Shown: positions 26,934 to 35,382 of the stretch, in pieces
Position numbering within the stretch: the stretch's first letter is position 1
Layout: every line of letters begins with the position of its first letter
NCBI RefSeq assembly: GCF_017743935.1
Contig: NZ_JAGHRE010000009.1
Coordinates: 124,001 to 188,000 of the forward strand
DNA: 64,000 nucleotides
Direction: 5' to 3'
From: Tropicibacter sp. R16_0
GTDB lineage: Bacteria > Pseudomonadota > Alphaproteobacteria > Rhodobacterales > Rhodobacteraceae
Made by a program: the position numbers and the translations under genes
The notes under the pieces: model-generated
Seen by the model: the letters and a program-made list of their open reading frames with translations, nothing else
Told to the model about the DNA's origin: nothing
The model's database searches: none

Positions 26934-27428
26934 TCAATCAATCAACCCGCTCAGCAGCAGCGCGCTGAGCCAGAGACCCAAACCAAACACCGCATGCGTG
27001 ATCAATCCACGCAGGCGCATTCGCCAAGGCTCCGGTGTTTTTGAAACCGCAATGCCCCAGCCAAAGAACGGTTGAAAGACGAGCCAGGGCACCAGAACGG
27101 TCAAAACGCCAAAGCTCAGCCCCTGCCAAACCTGCGGCATGCGAAGTGCCGCAGGGCCGAAGAGCGCGGCAAACGCCATGCCAAAACCCACGCCCAATCC
27201 GATATGAGCAGCCCAACCCAAGGCAGCCTCTGCCTGAATCGGTTGTGCGGCGCGGATATCACCGCGAAACAGGCCCTGCCGATGTACCGAGCCGAGCCAT
27301 CGCCCAACCAGGCAGTAAAACCCATGTGTCGCGGCAAAGCCTTGGCGCAGAACACCGACGCAATCGGTTATCAACGTCGCCCCAAGGCCAAGGGCGCCGC
27401 CCCAGGTCATCAATTCCCAAAAATCCAT
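26934..27428 (-). CDS. DUF2938 family membrane protein
   Basis: A 164-residue integral membrane protein with four to five hydrophobic segments, matching the DUF2938 family (MTWGGALGLGATLITDCVG start; FQPFFGWGIAVSKTP in the middle). The start at 27428 follows AAGGAAAGC; the frame is open to 27458. It is divergent from a MerR-family regulator with only 64 bases between starts, an arrangement typical of a regulator and its target. No biochemical role is established for the family. Confidence 0.82.
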   Translation of the reverse strand: MDFWELMTWGGALGLGATLITDCVGVLRQGFAATHGFYCLVGRWLGSVHRQGLFRGDIRAAQPIQAEAALGWAAHIGLGVGFGMAFAALFGPAALRMPQVWQGLSFGVLTVLVPWLVFQPFFGWGIAVSKTPEPWRMRLRGLITHAVFGLGLWLSALLLSGLID

Positions 27429-27492
27429 GCGCTTTCCTTCTTTCAAATGGTCGCGCAAGATGTGTGCAACTTGAAGTGAGGTTTAAGTCAAC
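27429..27492. promoter_or_regulatory. Short divergent promoter region, DUF2938 / MerR
   Basis: On the minus strand TTGACT is followed by AACCTCACTTCAAGTTG, an imperfect dyad in a spacer of about 19-20 bases, the long spacer that MerR proteins compensate. The -10 element is poor, so this is suggestive only. Confidence 0.4.
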
Positions 27493-27900
27493 ATGTTCCG
27501 ACTGGATATTTCCGAAGTTGCCCGACACAGCGGCTTTCCCCCCTCGACCCTGCGGTTCTACGAAAAGCGGGGCCTGATCACGTCGGACGGTCGGCGCGGG
27601 CTGCGACGGCAATACGACGATGGCGTTCTGATCCGGCTTGCCCTGATCGCGCTTGGTCAAAGAGCGGGGTTTTCCTTGGATGACATCGCCGCCTTGTTGC
27701 GGCCGCAAGGCGGCAAACTGGATCTCAGCCGCACCGAATTGAGGAACCAGGCCAACACCTTACGTAGCCAAGCGCAGGAATTGCAGGCCACCGCCGATCT
27801 GCTGGATCACATCGCCGCCTGTTCCGCGCCTTCGCATCTGGAATGCCCGAGGTTCCTGGCGCTCATGAAAGACCCGCGGATCACTGGGAAAGCGGTCTGA
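27493..27900 (+). CDS. MerR-family transcriptional regulator
   Basis: A 135-residue regulator with the MerR winged helix at residues about 4-70 (ISEVARHSGFPPSTLRFYEKRG, then the wing with RRGLRRQYDD) and a dimerisation coiled coil. The C-terminal part has two cysteines (AACSAPSHLECPRF) that could bind metal or sense thiols. It is divergent from the DUF2938 gene and probably controls it. The effector is unknown. The start at 27493 is the only good ATG. Confidence 0.85.
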   Translation: MFRLDISEVARHSGFPPSTLRFYEKRGLITSDGRRGLRRQYDDGVLIRLALIALGQRAGFSLDDIAALLRPQGGKLDLSRTELRNQANTLRSQAQELQATADLLDHIAACSAPSHLECPRFLALMKDPRITGKAV

Positions 27901-27959
27901 CTGTTTCCTCCGAGGGCCAATGCGCCCGGACGGGCTTACACACTGCCCCGCAAAACGCA

Positions 27960-27988
27960 TTCAGCCCGCCAGATCCTGGCGGGCTGAA
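27960..27988. terminator. Perfect hairpin between convergent merR and SIMPL genes
   Basis: TTCAGCCCGCCAG and its complement form a 13 bp perfect stem with loop ATC. It lies between two convergent genes and could stop transcription from both sides; on the minus strand TGCGTTTT follows. Confidence 0.75.
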
Positions 27989-28021
27989 CTATGGCTTTGG
28001 ACACGAACGTCCTGCCAAAAC

Positions 28022-28729
28022 TCACTGACCGATGGCAAAGACCATCGAAACCGTGGATTGATAGCTGACCTCGCCCGCCTCGATCGGCACGGCGGCGGAT
28101 TCCATCGCCGCAAAGCGCGCGTTTGCGCCACGCGCGTAGGGTTGGACACTGTTTTCCGAAATGCTCAGGACGTCCCCCAACTCGACGCCTGCTGCTGCCG
28201 CCAGTTGTGCGGCGCGATCCATGGCGTCCTTGACCGCATCAGCGCGGGCCTGCTCGACCAGTGGCCTGGGGTCTTGCACCGAAAAGCGCAGGCCCTGGAA
28301 TTCATTGGCACCGTCGCCCACGACCTCGCCCAGGATCACGCCCAGCTTGTCCATGTCCTTGACCCGCACGGCCAGGATGTTCGACGCCGAGAAGCCGGTG
28401 ATGTGGTTGCGGTTCTGGCCGGTGGATTTGTCGATCTTCTGTGTCCAGATGGGATTCAACGACAATTGCTGGGTCTGGATATCCCGAGCCTCGACACCCT
28501 GCTCCTTGAGCTTGGCGATCACCTCGGCCAGCGAGGTCGAGGTCAGATCCATCGCCTCGGCCGCCGTGGCGGCGGCATTTGTCACACCAAGGTTGATCAA
28601 CGCCTGATCGGGCACCGCCTGGACCTGCGCCTGTCCCGAAACCTGGATGGTGCGCGGCTGCTCTTCGGCGCGCACCAGCGTGGCAGCGGTGATCATGAGG
28701 GCGGTCACGAGGAAAACAAGTGTCTTCAA
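28022..28729 (-). CDS. SIMPL (DUF541) domain periplasmic protein
   Basis: A 235-residue secreted protein: signal peptide KTLVFLVTALMITAATLVRA, then a SIMPL/DUF541 domain (RTIQVSGQAQVQAVPDQALI). The TTG at 28729 is chosen as start because GGAGAAG lies six bases upstream and it begins the signal peptide exactly; the ATG at 28834 adds 35 polar residues without sense. SIMPL proteins form oligomers in the periplasm or outer membrane; their role is poorly known. Confidence 0.82.
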   Translation of the reverse strand: MKTLVFLVTALMITAATLVRAEEQPRTIQVSGQAQVQAVPDQALINLGVTNAAATAAEAMDLTSTSLAEVIAKLKEQGVEARDIQTQQLSLNPIWTQKIDKSTGQNRNHITGFSASNILAVRVKDMDKLGVILGEVVGDGANEFQGLRFSVQDPRPLVEQARADAVKDAMDRAAQLAAAAGVELGDVLSISENSVQPYARGANARFAAMESAAVPIEAGEVSYQSTVSMVFAIGQ

Positions 28730-29056
28730 TGTACTTCTCCTGTCGAGTTTTGACGTTTCGGGAAGTCTCTGAGCCAAACAGGATCGCAAATGCCCCGTCC
28801 GCACAGACGTGCATGCAGGAGATTGGCGATTCAAATTTGTTCCGAAACGCTTTGCACTTAGATCGGGTGCGACCCGTTGCCCAACAAGGGGGAAGATTTG
28901 TGTTTTTCTTTCCCTCGGCGGATGTCTGCTTTAAGGTCGTCGCGCGGGCCTCCACATGTGGGGGTTTCAGTCATGCGGTCTGGCGCGCAGAGCCAGGGAG
29001 CAGACACCTACGTGTGAATTGGGCCCGAAAATGAATTGGGATGGTACGGCCGCAAA
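28730..29056. other. 327-base divergent intergenic region
   Basis: It lies between the SIMPL gene and the PilM/PilP-like gene. Nothing clear is seen. A nine-codon frame at 29031-29060 (MNWDGTAAK) overlaps the next start as ATGA and might couple translation, but it has no convincing ribosome site. Confidence 0.35.
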
Positions 29057-31435
29057 ATGAAACCCGCATTTGCGCTTTCTTTGTCGTTCGAGGGGATTTC
29101 CCTGCTGCATCGCGCAGCCGGGGGTTGGCGTCTGGTCGGAGACGTCGACATCAACAATGACACGTTCATGCAAGACTTGTCCGCATTGCGGGACAAGGCC
29201 TTGCTGCTGTCTCCTGACGGGATCAGCACCAAGCTGATCCTGCCCAATGATCAGATCCGCTATCTGAGCGTTAACACCGGCTCGTTCGAAGGGGAAACGC
29301 GTACGTCGATCATCGAAAGCGCGGTGAATGAGGCCACCCCATACAGACTGGACGAGTTGATCTATGATACCTCGCCAGATGGGCATTTGACGCATATCGC
29401 CATCGTGGCGCGTGAGACCCTGCAAGAGGCCGAAGACTTTGCCGCCAGCAATGGGTTTGGTCCGGTCAGCTTTGTAGCGGTGCCGGGCGAGAACGATTTC
29501 CTGGGCGAGCCTTATTTTGGTCCTACGCAAGCTGCGTCCGGTTTGACCGGCGCAGATGCGATCGAACCTGACGGGATCGCAGTTGTTGTCATCGGCCCTG
29601 CCGAACTGCCTGTGGTCGAAACAGCCCCCGAGCCCGAGGTGCAAGAACCCACGCCTGAGGTCGAAGATACCCCTGCTGAGCCGCCCGAAGCCCAGAAGGC
29701 GCCGGACCAACCGCAGTCCACTCCAGACCTGCAGCCCGTGGTTGGGTTCGCAAGCCGCCGCGGTAAAGCCCCCGCCCCGGCCGCAACTCCCGAGCCTGAT
29801 CCTATCCCGGAGCCGCCCGCTGAACCCGCGCCCGAAGTTGTGGCCTTTTCCAGCAAACGGACCGCCCCGCCTCCGGTGGTGGCCCCAGAAGTGGCTCCGG
29901 CTCCGCCCGTTGCACCGCCACTGCCAGCGCCGGAGCCGGTTTTCGACGAACCCGCGGCCATTGCCGTGGCCGAGGTCGAGCCCGCCGCAGGTTTTGCGGC
30001 GCCCCGTCTGCCGGGCCAAGAGGCCGAGACCGAAAAGGACCGCATGACCATCTTTGGCGCGCGGGACGGCAACATCGGCGGCAAACCGAAATACCTGGGC
30101 CTGATGCTGACCGTTGCTCTGGTTCTGGTGCTGGCCGCCGTTGCAACCTGGGCTGGTCTGTTTTCCGGCATCGGGCTGTTTGACGACCGATCGGAGCCGC
30201 GTGAGCTTACCCCTGCAACGGTGCCCGCGCCGCTTGACCCGGCACAGCCACAATCGCCGGGTACCACCCCGGCCCTGCCTGATCCGGCGGTCGCAACGCC
30301 GCCGCCAACAGCGCGCCTGACCGAAGACACCCAATCAGAGGAAGAGCTCGCCTCGCTGCCGCAAACCCAGGATCTGACCGAAACGGACAGCGCCGTTCTG
30401 GACGCCTTGCAGGTCGAGCCGGAAACGGTTGAAACCGTCACCCCAGAAGAGACGGCGCCTGAAGATGCAGTCAGCGACGATGATCCGCTGGAGGGAACGA
30501 ACCCCGAAACCCGCTATGCCGCGACCGGCATCTGGGACCAAGCCCCGGAAGAGCCCTTTACCCCGTCGATCATTGATCTCAACGACCTATACGTTGCTTC
30601 GATTGATCGAACTGATCTTTCGCAAGACGCGGTCGCCCTGCCCACGCCGATCTCGTATCAAACCGATCTGGATGTGGATTTGCCCGCCTCGCCGACGGCT
30701 GCCGGGACGGCGTTTGTTTTGAACGATCAGGGGCTTGTGACACCGACTCCCGAAGGTACGCTCAATCCTGATGGCATCCTCGTGTACTTGGGCCGCCCCT
30801 CTAGTGTGCCACCTGCGGTCCCGGTTCGCTTTGAGGCCGCGCCCGAAACCGATGAGGCGTTGGAGCGTCTGGCTGGGCTGCGGCCCAGATTGCGCCCCGG
30901 AAATCTGATTGAACAGGCGGAACGCGATCAACTTGGGGGGCGCAGCCTGGAAGAGCTGGCGGGTCTTCGTCCAAAACTCCGCCCGTACACCAAAAAACAG
31001 GAAGCCGAAGAGGATCAGACCCCCACGGCCCTGGCCATTGTTCGCGGACCTCGCCCAAAACTGCGACCGCAGGGGCTGGCGGCAAAGGCAACGCGCCGCA
31101 CTGCGAGCTTGGGTTCGACCGCAGGGTTGGGACGCGAATCTGACAATGTCGGAACCATCGCACCGCGCACGGTCAAGCCCGTGGCCCCATCACCAGCGTC
31201 AGTGGCCCGTCAAGCAACGCTGGACAACGCGATCAACCTGCGACGCGTGAACCTGATCGGTGTCTATGGAACGCCGGCCAATCGCCGTGCCCTGGTCCGC
31301 TTGCCCAGTGGACGCTACAAGAAGGTCAAAGTGGGGGACCGCGTCGACGGTGGCCGCGTTGTGGCCATTGGTGACAGCGAGTTGCGATACCAGAAAGGTG
31401 GCCGCAACATGACGCTCAAGATCCCCAGCGGCTGA
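29057..31435 (+). CDS. Large single-pass protein with PilM/GspL-like N-terminus, RPKLRP repeats and PilP/GspC-like C-terminus
   Basis: A 792-residue protein with no signal peptide. Residues about 1-160 (FALSLSFEGISLLHRAAGGW, then KLILPNDQIRYLSV) resemble the actin-like fold of PilM/GspL. A Pro/Glu/Ala-rich linker runs to about 330, and a transmembrane helix sits at about 344-372 (LGLMLTVALVLVLAAVATWA). A second Pro-rich stretch follows, then three spaced LRP(R/K)LRP or PRPKLRP motifs at about 608, 636 and 664. The last 90 residues (KKVKVGDRVDGGRVVAIGDS) look like the PilP/GspC periplasmic domain. This would put an ATPase-like head inside and a pilotin-like end outside. No pilus or secretion genes are adjacent. 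The domain assignments are by eye. Confidence 0.65.
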   Translation: MKPAFALSLSFEGISLLHRAAGGWRLVGDVDINNDTFMQDLSALRDKALLLSPDGISTKLILPNDQIRYLSVNTGSFEGETRTSIIESAVNEATPYRLDELIYDTSPDGHLTHIAIVARETLQEAEDFAASNGFGPVSFVAVPGENDFLGEPYFGPTQAASGLTGADAIEPDGIAVVVIGPAELPVVETAPEPEVQEPTPEVEDTPAEPPEAQKAPDQPQSTPDLQPVVGFASRRGKAPAPAATPEPDPIPEPPAEPAPEVVAFSSKRTAPPPVVAPEVAPAPPVAPPLPAPEPVFDEPAAIAVAEVEPAAGFAAPRLPGQEAETEKDRMTIFGARDGNIGGKPKYLGLMLTVALVLVLAAVATWAGLFSGIGLFDDRSEPRELTPATVPAPLDPAQPQSPGTTPALPDPAVATPPPTARLTEDTQSEEELASLPQTQDLTETDSAVLDALQVEPETVETVTPEETAPEDAVSDDDPLEGTNPETRYAATGIWDQAPEEPFTPSIIDLNDLYVASIDRTDLSQDAVALPTPISYQTDLDVDLPASPTAAGTAFVLNDQGLVTPTPEGTLNPDGILVYLGRPSSVPPAVPVRFEAAPETDEALERLAGLRPRLRPGNLIEQAERDQLGGRSLEELAGLRPKLRPYTKKQEAEEDQTPTALAIVRGPRPKLRPQGLAAKATRRTASLGSTAGLGRESDNVGTIAPRTVKPVAPSPASVARQATLDNAINLRRVNLIGVYGTPANRRALVRLPSGRYKKVKVGDRVDGGRVVAIGDSELRYQKGGRNMTLKIPSG

Positions 31436-31752
31436 CTTTTCCCCCGACCTACACTATACGGCCTTGTCAATCGGGGGGTGCTCCCGCGCCCGGGCGGTCC
31501 TGACTGCGTCAGCACCGCCAACGGCCTTGGGCCGAGCGCCGCGCTGTGCGCGGCGCGGTCGCGATCAAACGCCAACCGCCGAGCGAAGCGAGGCCCCGGC
31601 CCAACGGGAGGAGGTTTTTCGCAAGAAAAATTGACGACGGGCGGGAGCCCCCCCCGGCCGTCCACCGCCTGCGCACAAAAAACCACCACCTGCAGCGAGA
31701 CAGGTGGCGGCCAGTCTGGAATGGCCGGATCGCCCGACCACATCCGATCCGA
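31436..31752. other. 317-base convergent intergenic region
   Basis: It lies between the PilM/PilP-like gene and hppD and is filled largely by copy 3 of the dispersed repeat (31480-31648). No gene seen. Confidence 0.6.
31480..31648 (+). repeat. Dispersed CTCCCGC/GCGGGAG element, copy 3
   Basis: It starts GCTCCCGC, ends GCGGGAGC, and carries the conserved GGCCCAACGGGAGGAGG block before GACGACGGGCGGGAG. An inner hairpin at 31536-31556 has arms GCGCCGCGC and GCGCGGCGC around TGT. It lies between convergent genes. A second short stem, TTTTTCGCAAGAAAAA, precedes the end. Confidence 0.78.
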
Positions 31753-32850
31753 TTATTCTGCGGCGGAGATTTCGCCGGTTTCGATCTGCTCGCGCTCGAT
31801 CGACTCGAACAGGGCCTTGAAGTTGCCCTCGCCAAAGCCGTCATCCCCCTTGCGCTGGATGAACTCGAAGAAGATCGGGCCAATCACGGTTTTCGAGAAG
31901 ATCTGCAGCAGGATCTTGGTCTCGCCCCCATCCAGGACACCTTCGCCATCGATCAGGATGCCGTGCTTCATCATCCGGTCCTTCGGCTCGTCATGGCCCG
32001 AAACGCGGTCATAGGACATGTCGTAATAGGCCTCGTTTGGCCCCGGCATGAATTTGAGCCCCTTGGCGGCAATCGCATCCGTGCTGGCATAGATGTCGTC
32101 CGAGCCAACAGCGATGTGCTGAATGCCTTCGCCTTTATACTTCTTCAGATAGGCCACGATCTGCCCGGTCTCACCGCGGTCCTCGTTGATCGGAATACGG
32201 ATGCGGCCACAGGGAGAGGTCAGCGCGCGGCTGAACAGGCCTGTGAACTTGCCCTGGATGTCAAAGAAGCGAATTTCCTTGAAGTTGAACAGATCGCCAT
32301 AGAACTTGAACCACTTGTCCATGTTGCCCTTGAACACGTTGTGGGTCAGGTGATCGAGGTAAAAAAACCCGTCTCCGCGCGGCTTGGATTGGATCAGCCA
32401 GTCGAACTCCTCGTTATAGGGCGAAGTGTCGTAATACTGGTCGATGAAATAGATCAGCGAGCCGCCAATGCCCTTGATCGCAGGCACATCCATGGTCTTG
32501 TCTGCCGCATCATAGGGTTCCGCACCTTTCGCGACAGCGTGCTCATATGCCTTTTGCGCGTCCACGACACGCCAGCCCATGGCCGGAGCGCAGGGGCCGT
32601 GCTCTTCAACAAAGCGTGCGGCAAAACTGTTGGGCTCGGCGTTCAGGATGTATGTCACATCGCCTTGCTGCCACAACTCGACATTCTTGGTCTTGTGGCG
32701 GCCGGTCAGGGCATAGCCCATGCGGGCAAAGAGATCGCGTAGCTCTTGCGGCTCGGGATGGGCAAATTCGACAAATTCGAAACCGTCGGTACCGGCGGGG
32801 TTTTCTTCGCTGATGACAGACTTGGGGGCATTGTGCGGGAACGGACCCAT
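31753..32850 (-). CDS. hppD: 4-hydroxyphenylpyruvate dioxygenase
   Basis: A 365-residue VOC-fold dioxygenase. The iron ligands are visible as DHLTHNV, GIQHIAVGSDD and the late Glu in FFEFIQRKGDDGFGEGN. It converts 4-hydroxyphenylpyruvate to homogentisate in tyrosine breakdown. The start at 32850 (MGPFPHNAP) follows CCAGGAG; the frame is open to 33141. It is divergent from an Lrp-type regulator gene and probably under its control. No homogentisate dioxygenase is in the window. Confidence 0.95.
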   Translation of the reverse strand: MGPFPHNAPKSVISEENPAGTDGFEFVEFAHPEPQELRDLFARMGYALTGRHKTKNVELWQQGDVTYILNAEPNSFAARFVEEHGPCAPAMGWRVVDAQKAYEHAVAKGAEPYDAADKTMDVPAIKGIGGSLIYFIDQYYDTSPYNEEFDWLIQSKPRGDGFFYLDHLTHNVFKGNMDKWFKFYGDLFNFKEIRFFDIQGKFTGLFSRALTSPCGRIRIPINEDRGETGQIVAYLKKYKGEGIQHIAVGSDDIYASTDAIAAKGLKFMPGPNEAYYDMSYDRVSGHDEPKDRMMKHGILIDGEGVLDGGETKILLQIFSKTVIGPIFFEFIQRKGDDGFGEGNFKALFESIEREQIETGEISAAE

Positions 32851-32938
32851 CGCGCATCTCCTGGCTAAATATGACGTGTTGATACAAAAATAAACCATGC
32901 GCGATACGGCGTTTGCGCGTATTCTACCTGCAACCTCT

Positions 32939-32967
32939 GAAAGCATGCGCGTTTCTCGCATGTTTTC
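32939..32967. promoter_or_regulatory. Inverted repeat between hppD and the Lrp-type gene
   Basis: GAAAGCATGCG and CGCATGTTTTC form 11-base arms with one mismatch, spaced by seven bases. It lies 26 bases before the Lrp-type start and 89 bases before the hppD start, a fitting place for the regulator to bind. Confidence 0.55.
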
Positions 32968-32992
32968 CGCGCAAGACAAGGAAACCCCGCAC

Positions 32993-33448
32993 ATGCTGGA
33001 CGACACAGACAATCGACTGCTTGCCGCCCTCCAGAAGGATGCGCATCTGACCGCACAGCAATTGGGCGAGATGCTGAACCTGTCACCCAGCCAGGCGGGA
33101 CGCCGCCGACAACGGCTCGAGGCCGAGGGGTTCATCACCAACTACGCCGCCAAGCTGGACCCCGCCCGCCTGGGTCTGCACGTTCAGGGCTTTGTTCAGG
33201 TCCACCTTGGAACCCATGGCCCGGATCAATCCCAGGCCTTTGCCCGAATGGTGGACACCCGCCCCGAGATCACCAGCGCCTGGACCATGACCGGCGACGC
33301 CGATTATCTGCTGCACGTTTATTGTGCAGATTTGCCTGCGCTCAACAGCTTGATTCATCAGGTGATCTTGCCGCATCCTGCAGTGGCACGGGTACAAAGC
33401 CAGATTGTCATGGATCAGTTGAAACGCGACGCCCCTCTGCCCACGTGA
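32993..33448 (+). CDS. Lrp/AsnC-family transcriptional regulator
   Basis: A 151-residue regulator with an N-terminal AsnC helix-turn-helix (residues about 2-60; LDDTDNRLLAALQKDAHLT) and a C-terminal RAM-type domain. The start at 32993 follows AAGGAAA; the frame is open to 32897. Divergent from hppD, with an inverted repeat in between; tyrosine or phenylalanine is a likely effector by context. Length is normal for the family. Confidence 0.88.
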   Translation: MLDDTDNRLLAALQKDAHLTAQQLGEMLNLSPSQAGRRRQRLEAEGFITNYAAKLDPARLGLHVQGFVQVHLGTHGPDQSQAFARMVDTRPEITSAWTMTGDADYLLHVYCADLPALNSLIHQVILPHPAVARVQSQIVMDQLKRDAPLPT

Positions 33449-33495
33449 AACGGACCTTTTGTCCGACGCCAGCCTAATTCAGGATTGTCCCAGAT

Positions 33496-35376
33496 ATGGA
33501 AAATTTCCTTTACCAAGCCTCGATCTACCTCGCTGCGGCGGTGATTGCGGTGCCCTTATCGGCCCGGCTGGGATTGGGATCGGTACTTGGATACCTGGCT
33601 GCGGGCATCATCATCGGCCCAGTGCTGGGTCTGGTGGGTGCCGAGACCGAAGACCTGCAACATGTGGCTGAATTTGGCGTGGTCATGATGCTGTTCCTGA
33701 TCGGCTTGGAGCTGGAGCCCCGCGCCCTCTGGGACATGCGCGACAAGCTGCTTGGATTGGGCGGGCTGCAGGTGGGCGTGTCGACGCTTGCGCTTATGGT
33801 GGCGGCCATGTTGGCCGGGCACCCCTGGTCCGTGTCCTTGGCGGTTGGCCTGACGTTGTCGCTGTCGTCAACCGCGATCGTCTTGCAAACCCTATCTGAA
33901 AAAGGGCTGATGCAGACCAACGGCGGCAGGGCGACGTTTTCGGTCCTTTTGACCCAGGACATTGCCGTTATCCCCATCCTGGCCTTTCTGCCGCTTTTGG
34001 CATTGCGCGAAGGGGCCCATATCGAATCTGACGGTTCCATCGACCGGGGGATGGGGCATGGCGCGGATGCCGCGCATCACACGTTGTCCCTGGTGGACGG
34101 GCTGCCCGGCTGGGCCGTGACTCTGGTCACGATCGGTGCTGTGGCCTTTGTCATCTTCGCGGGCATTTATCTGACCCGGCCCCTGTTCCGCTTCATCCAT
34201 GCGACCCGCCTGCGCGAAATGTACACTGCACTGGCGCTGATGATCGTCGTCGGCATTTCCTTCCTGATGGCGCTGGTTGGCCTGTCCCCTGCCCTTGGTG
34301 CCTTCCTCGCGGGGGTCGTTCTGGCCAGTTCCGAGTTCCGGCACGAGTTGGAAAGCGATCTGGAACCCTTCAAGGGGCTGCTCTTGGGTCTGTTCTTCAT
34401 CACCGTCGGCGCGGGCATCAACTTTGGCTTTTTCTTCCAGGAACCGCTGGACCTGATTGGTCTGGCCTTGCTCGTGATCGTAGCCAAGGGGGCGATCCTT
34501 TATGTCATCGGGCGCGCCTTCAAGCTCAACCGCCGCGACCACTGGCTGTTCACACTTGGGTTGGCGCAAGCTGGCGAGTTTGGCTTTGTGCTGCTGGCCT
34601 TCTCGGTCTCGCAGAACGTCATCCCGCCCGATCTGTCGCAGAAACTGTTGCTGATCATCGCACTGACCATGCTGATCACACCGCTGCTGTTCATCCTTTA
34701 TGACATCCTCAGCCGCAACATGAAGGACAACGCGCCGGAACAGGAGGCGGACGAGATCGATGAAAAGGGCCCCGTCATCATTGCGGGCATCGGTCGCTTT
34801 GGTCAGATCGTCAACCGACTGGTGCAGGCCTCGGGCTTCAAGACCATTGTTCTGGACCACAACATCGAAACCATCCAGCTGATGCGCCGGTTTGGGGTCA
34901 AAGGGTTCCTGGGTGATCCCACCCGGCCCGAATTGCTCAAGGCTGCGGGCGTCGACAAGGCGCAGGTGCTGGTGGCCGCGATGGATCAGCGTGATCAGGT
35001 CACAAAACTGGTGGCTTATGCCCGCCGGGTGCGCCCCGATCTGCACATCATTGCCCGCGCTGCCGATCGCAACCATGTGTACGAGCTTTATCAGGCGGGC
35101 GCTAACGACATCGTGCGCGAGACCTTTGACAGTTCACTGCGGGCAGGTCGCTATGTGTTGGAGAACATCGGCCTGAGCGAGTATGAGGCCGCAGCCGCGG
35201 AAAAGACCTTCTACCATCATGATCGCGACACCGTGCGCGAGCTGGCCGAGCTGTGGATCCCGGGCACGCCGACTGCGGAAAACAAGGCCTATATCGAGCG
35301 CGCGCAGGAGTTGGAGAAAGATCTGGAAACCGCGCTCCTCGAACTGGCCGAGGAGCACGCGAAGAAATCGGCTTAG
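33496..35376 (+). CDS. Monovalent cation:proton antiporter-2 family protein (KefB/KefC type)
   Basis: A 626-residue protein: a sodium/proton exchanger domain of about 12 helices (residues about 1-395), then a cytoplasmic TrkA-N/RCK domain at about 420-540 (VIIAGIGRFGQIVNRLV, NAD-binding Rossmann start) and a charged tail rich in Glu. It probably exchanges potassium for protons and is gated by nucleotide or glutathione adducts. The gene is 47 bases after the Lrp-type gene and convergent with cobT, with only six bases between their ends. KefB and KefC cannot be separated by eye. Confidence 0.88.
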   Translation: MENFLYQASIYLAAAVIAVPLSARLGLGSVLGYLAAGIIIGPVLGLVGAETEDLQHVAEFGVVMMLFLIGLELEPRALWDMRDKLLGLGGLQVGVSTLALMVAAMLAGHPWSVSLAVGLTLSLSSTAIVLQTLSEKGLMQTNGGRATFSVLLTQDIAVIPILAFLPLLALREGAHIESDGSIDRGMGHGADAAHHTLSLVDGLPGWAVTLVTIGAVAFVIFAGIYLTRPLFRFIHATRLREMYTALALMIVVGISFLMALVGLSPALGAFLAGVVLASSEFRHELESDLEPFKGLLLGLFFITVGAGINFGFFFQEPLDLIGLALLVIVAKGAILYVIGRAFKLNRRDHWLFTLGLAQAGEFGFVLLAFSVSQNVIPPDLSQKLLLIIALTMLITPLLFILYDILSRNMKDNAPEQEADEIDEKGPVIIAGIGRFGQIVNRLVQASGFKTIVLDHNIETIQLMRRFGVKGFLGDPTRPELLKAAGVDKAQVLVAAMDQRDQVTKLVAYARRVRPDLHIIARAADRNHVYELYQAGANDIVRETFDSSLRAGRYVLENIGLSEYEAAAAEKTFYHHDRDTVRELAELWIPGTPTAENKAYIERAQELEKDLETALLELAEEHAKKSA

Positions 35377-35382
35377 GCCGCG

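Noticed and set aside
29031-29060. Nine-codon leader frame overlapping the PilM/PilP-like start
   Set aside because: It lacks a good ribosome site and can be chance.
28967-30441. Antisense frames of 309-455 codons opposite the PilM/PilP-like gene
   Set aside because: They are Gly/Arg or Ser/Thr-rich shadows of the Pro/Ala-rich linkers, not genes.
33892-35076. Antisense frame of 394 codons opposite the cation antiporter
   Set aside because: It is very rich in His, Gln and Asp, as expected from reading a membrane protein gene backwards.
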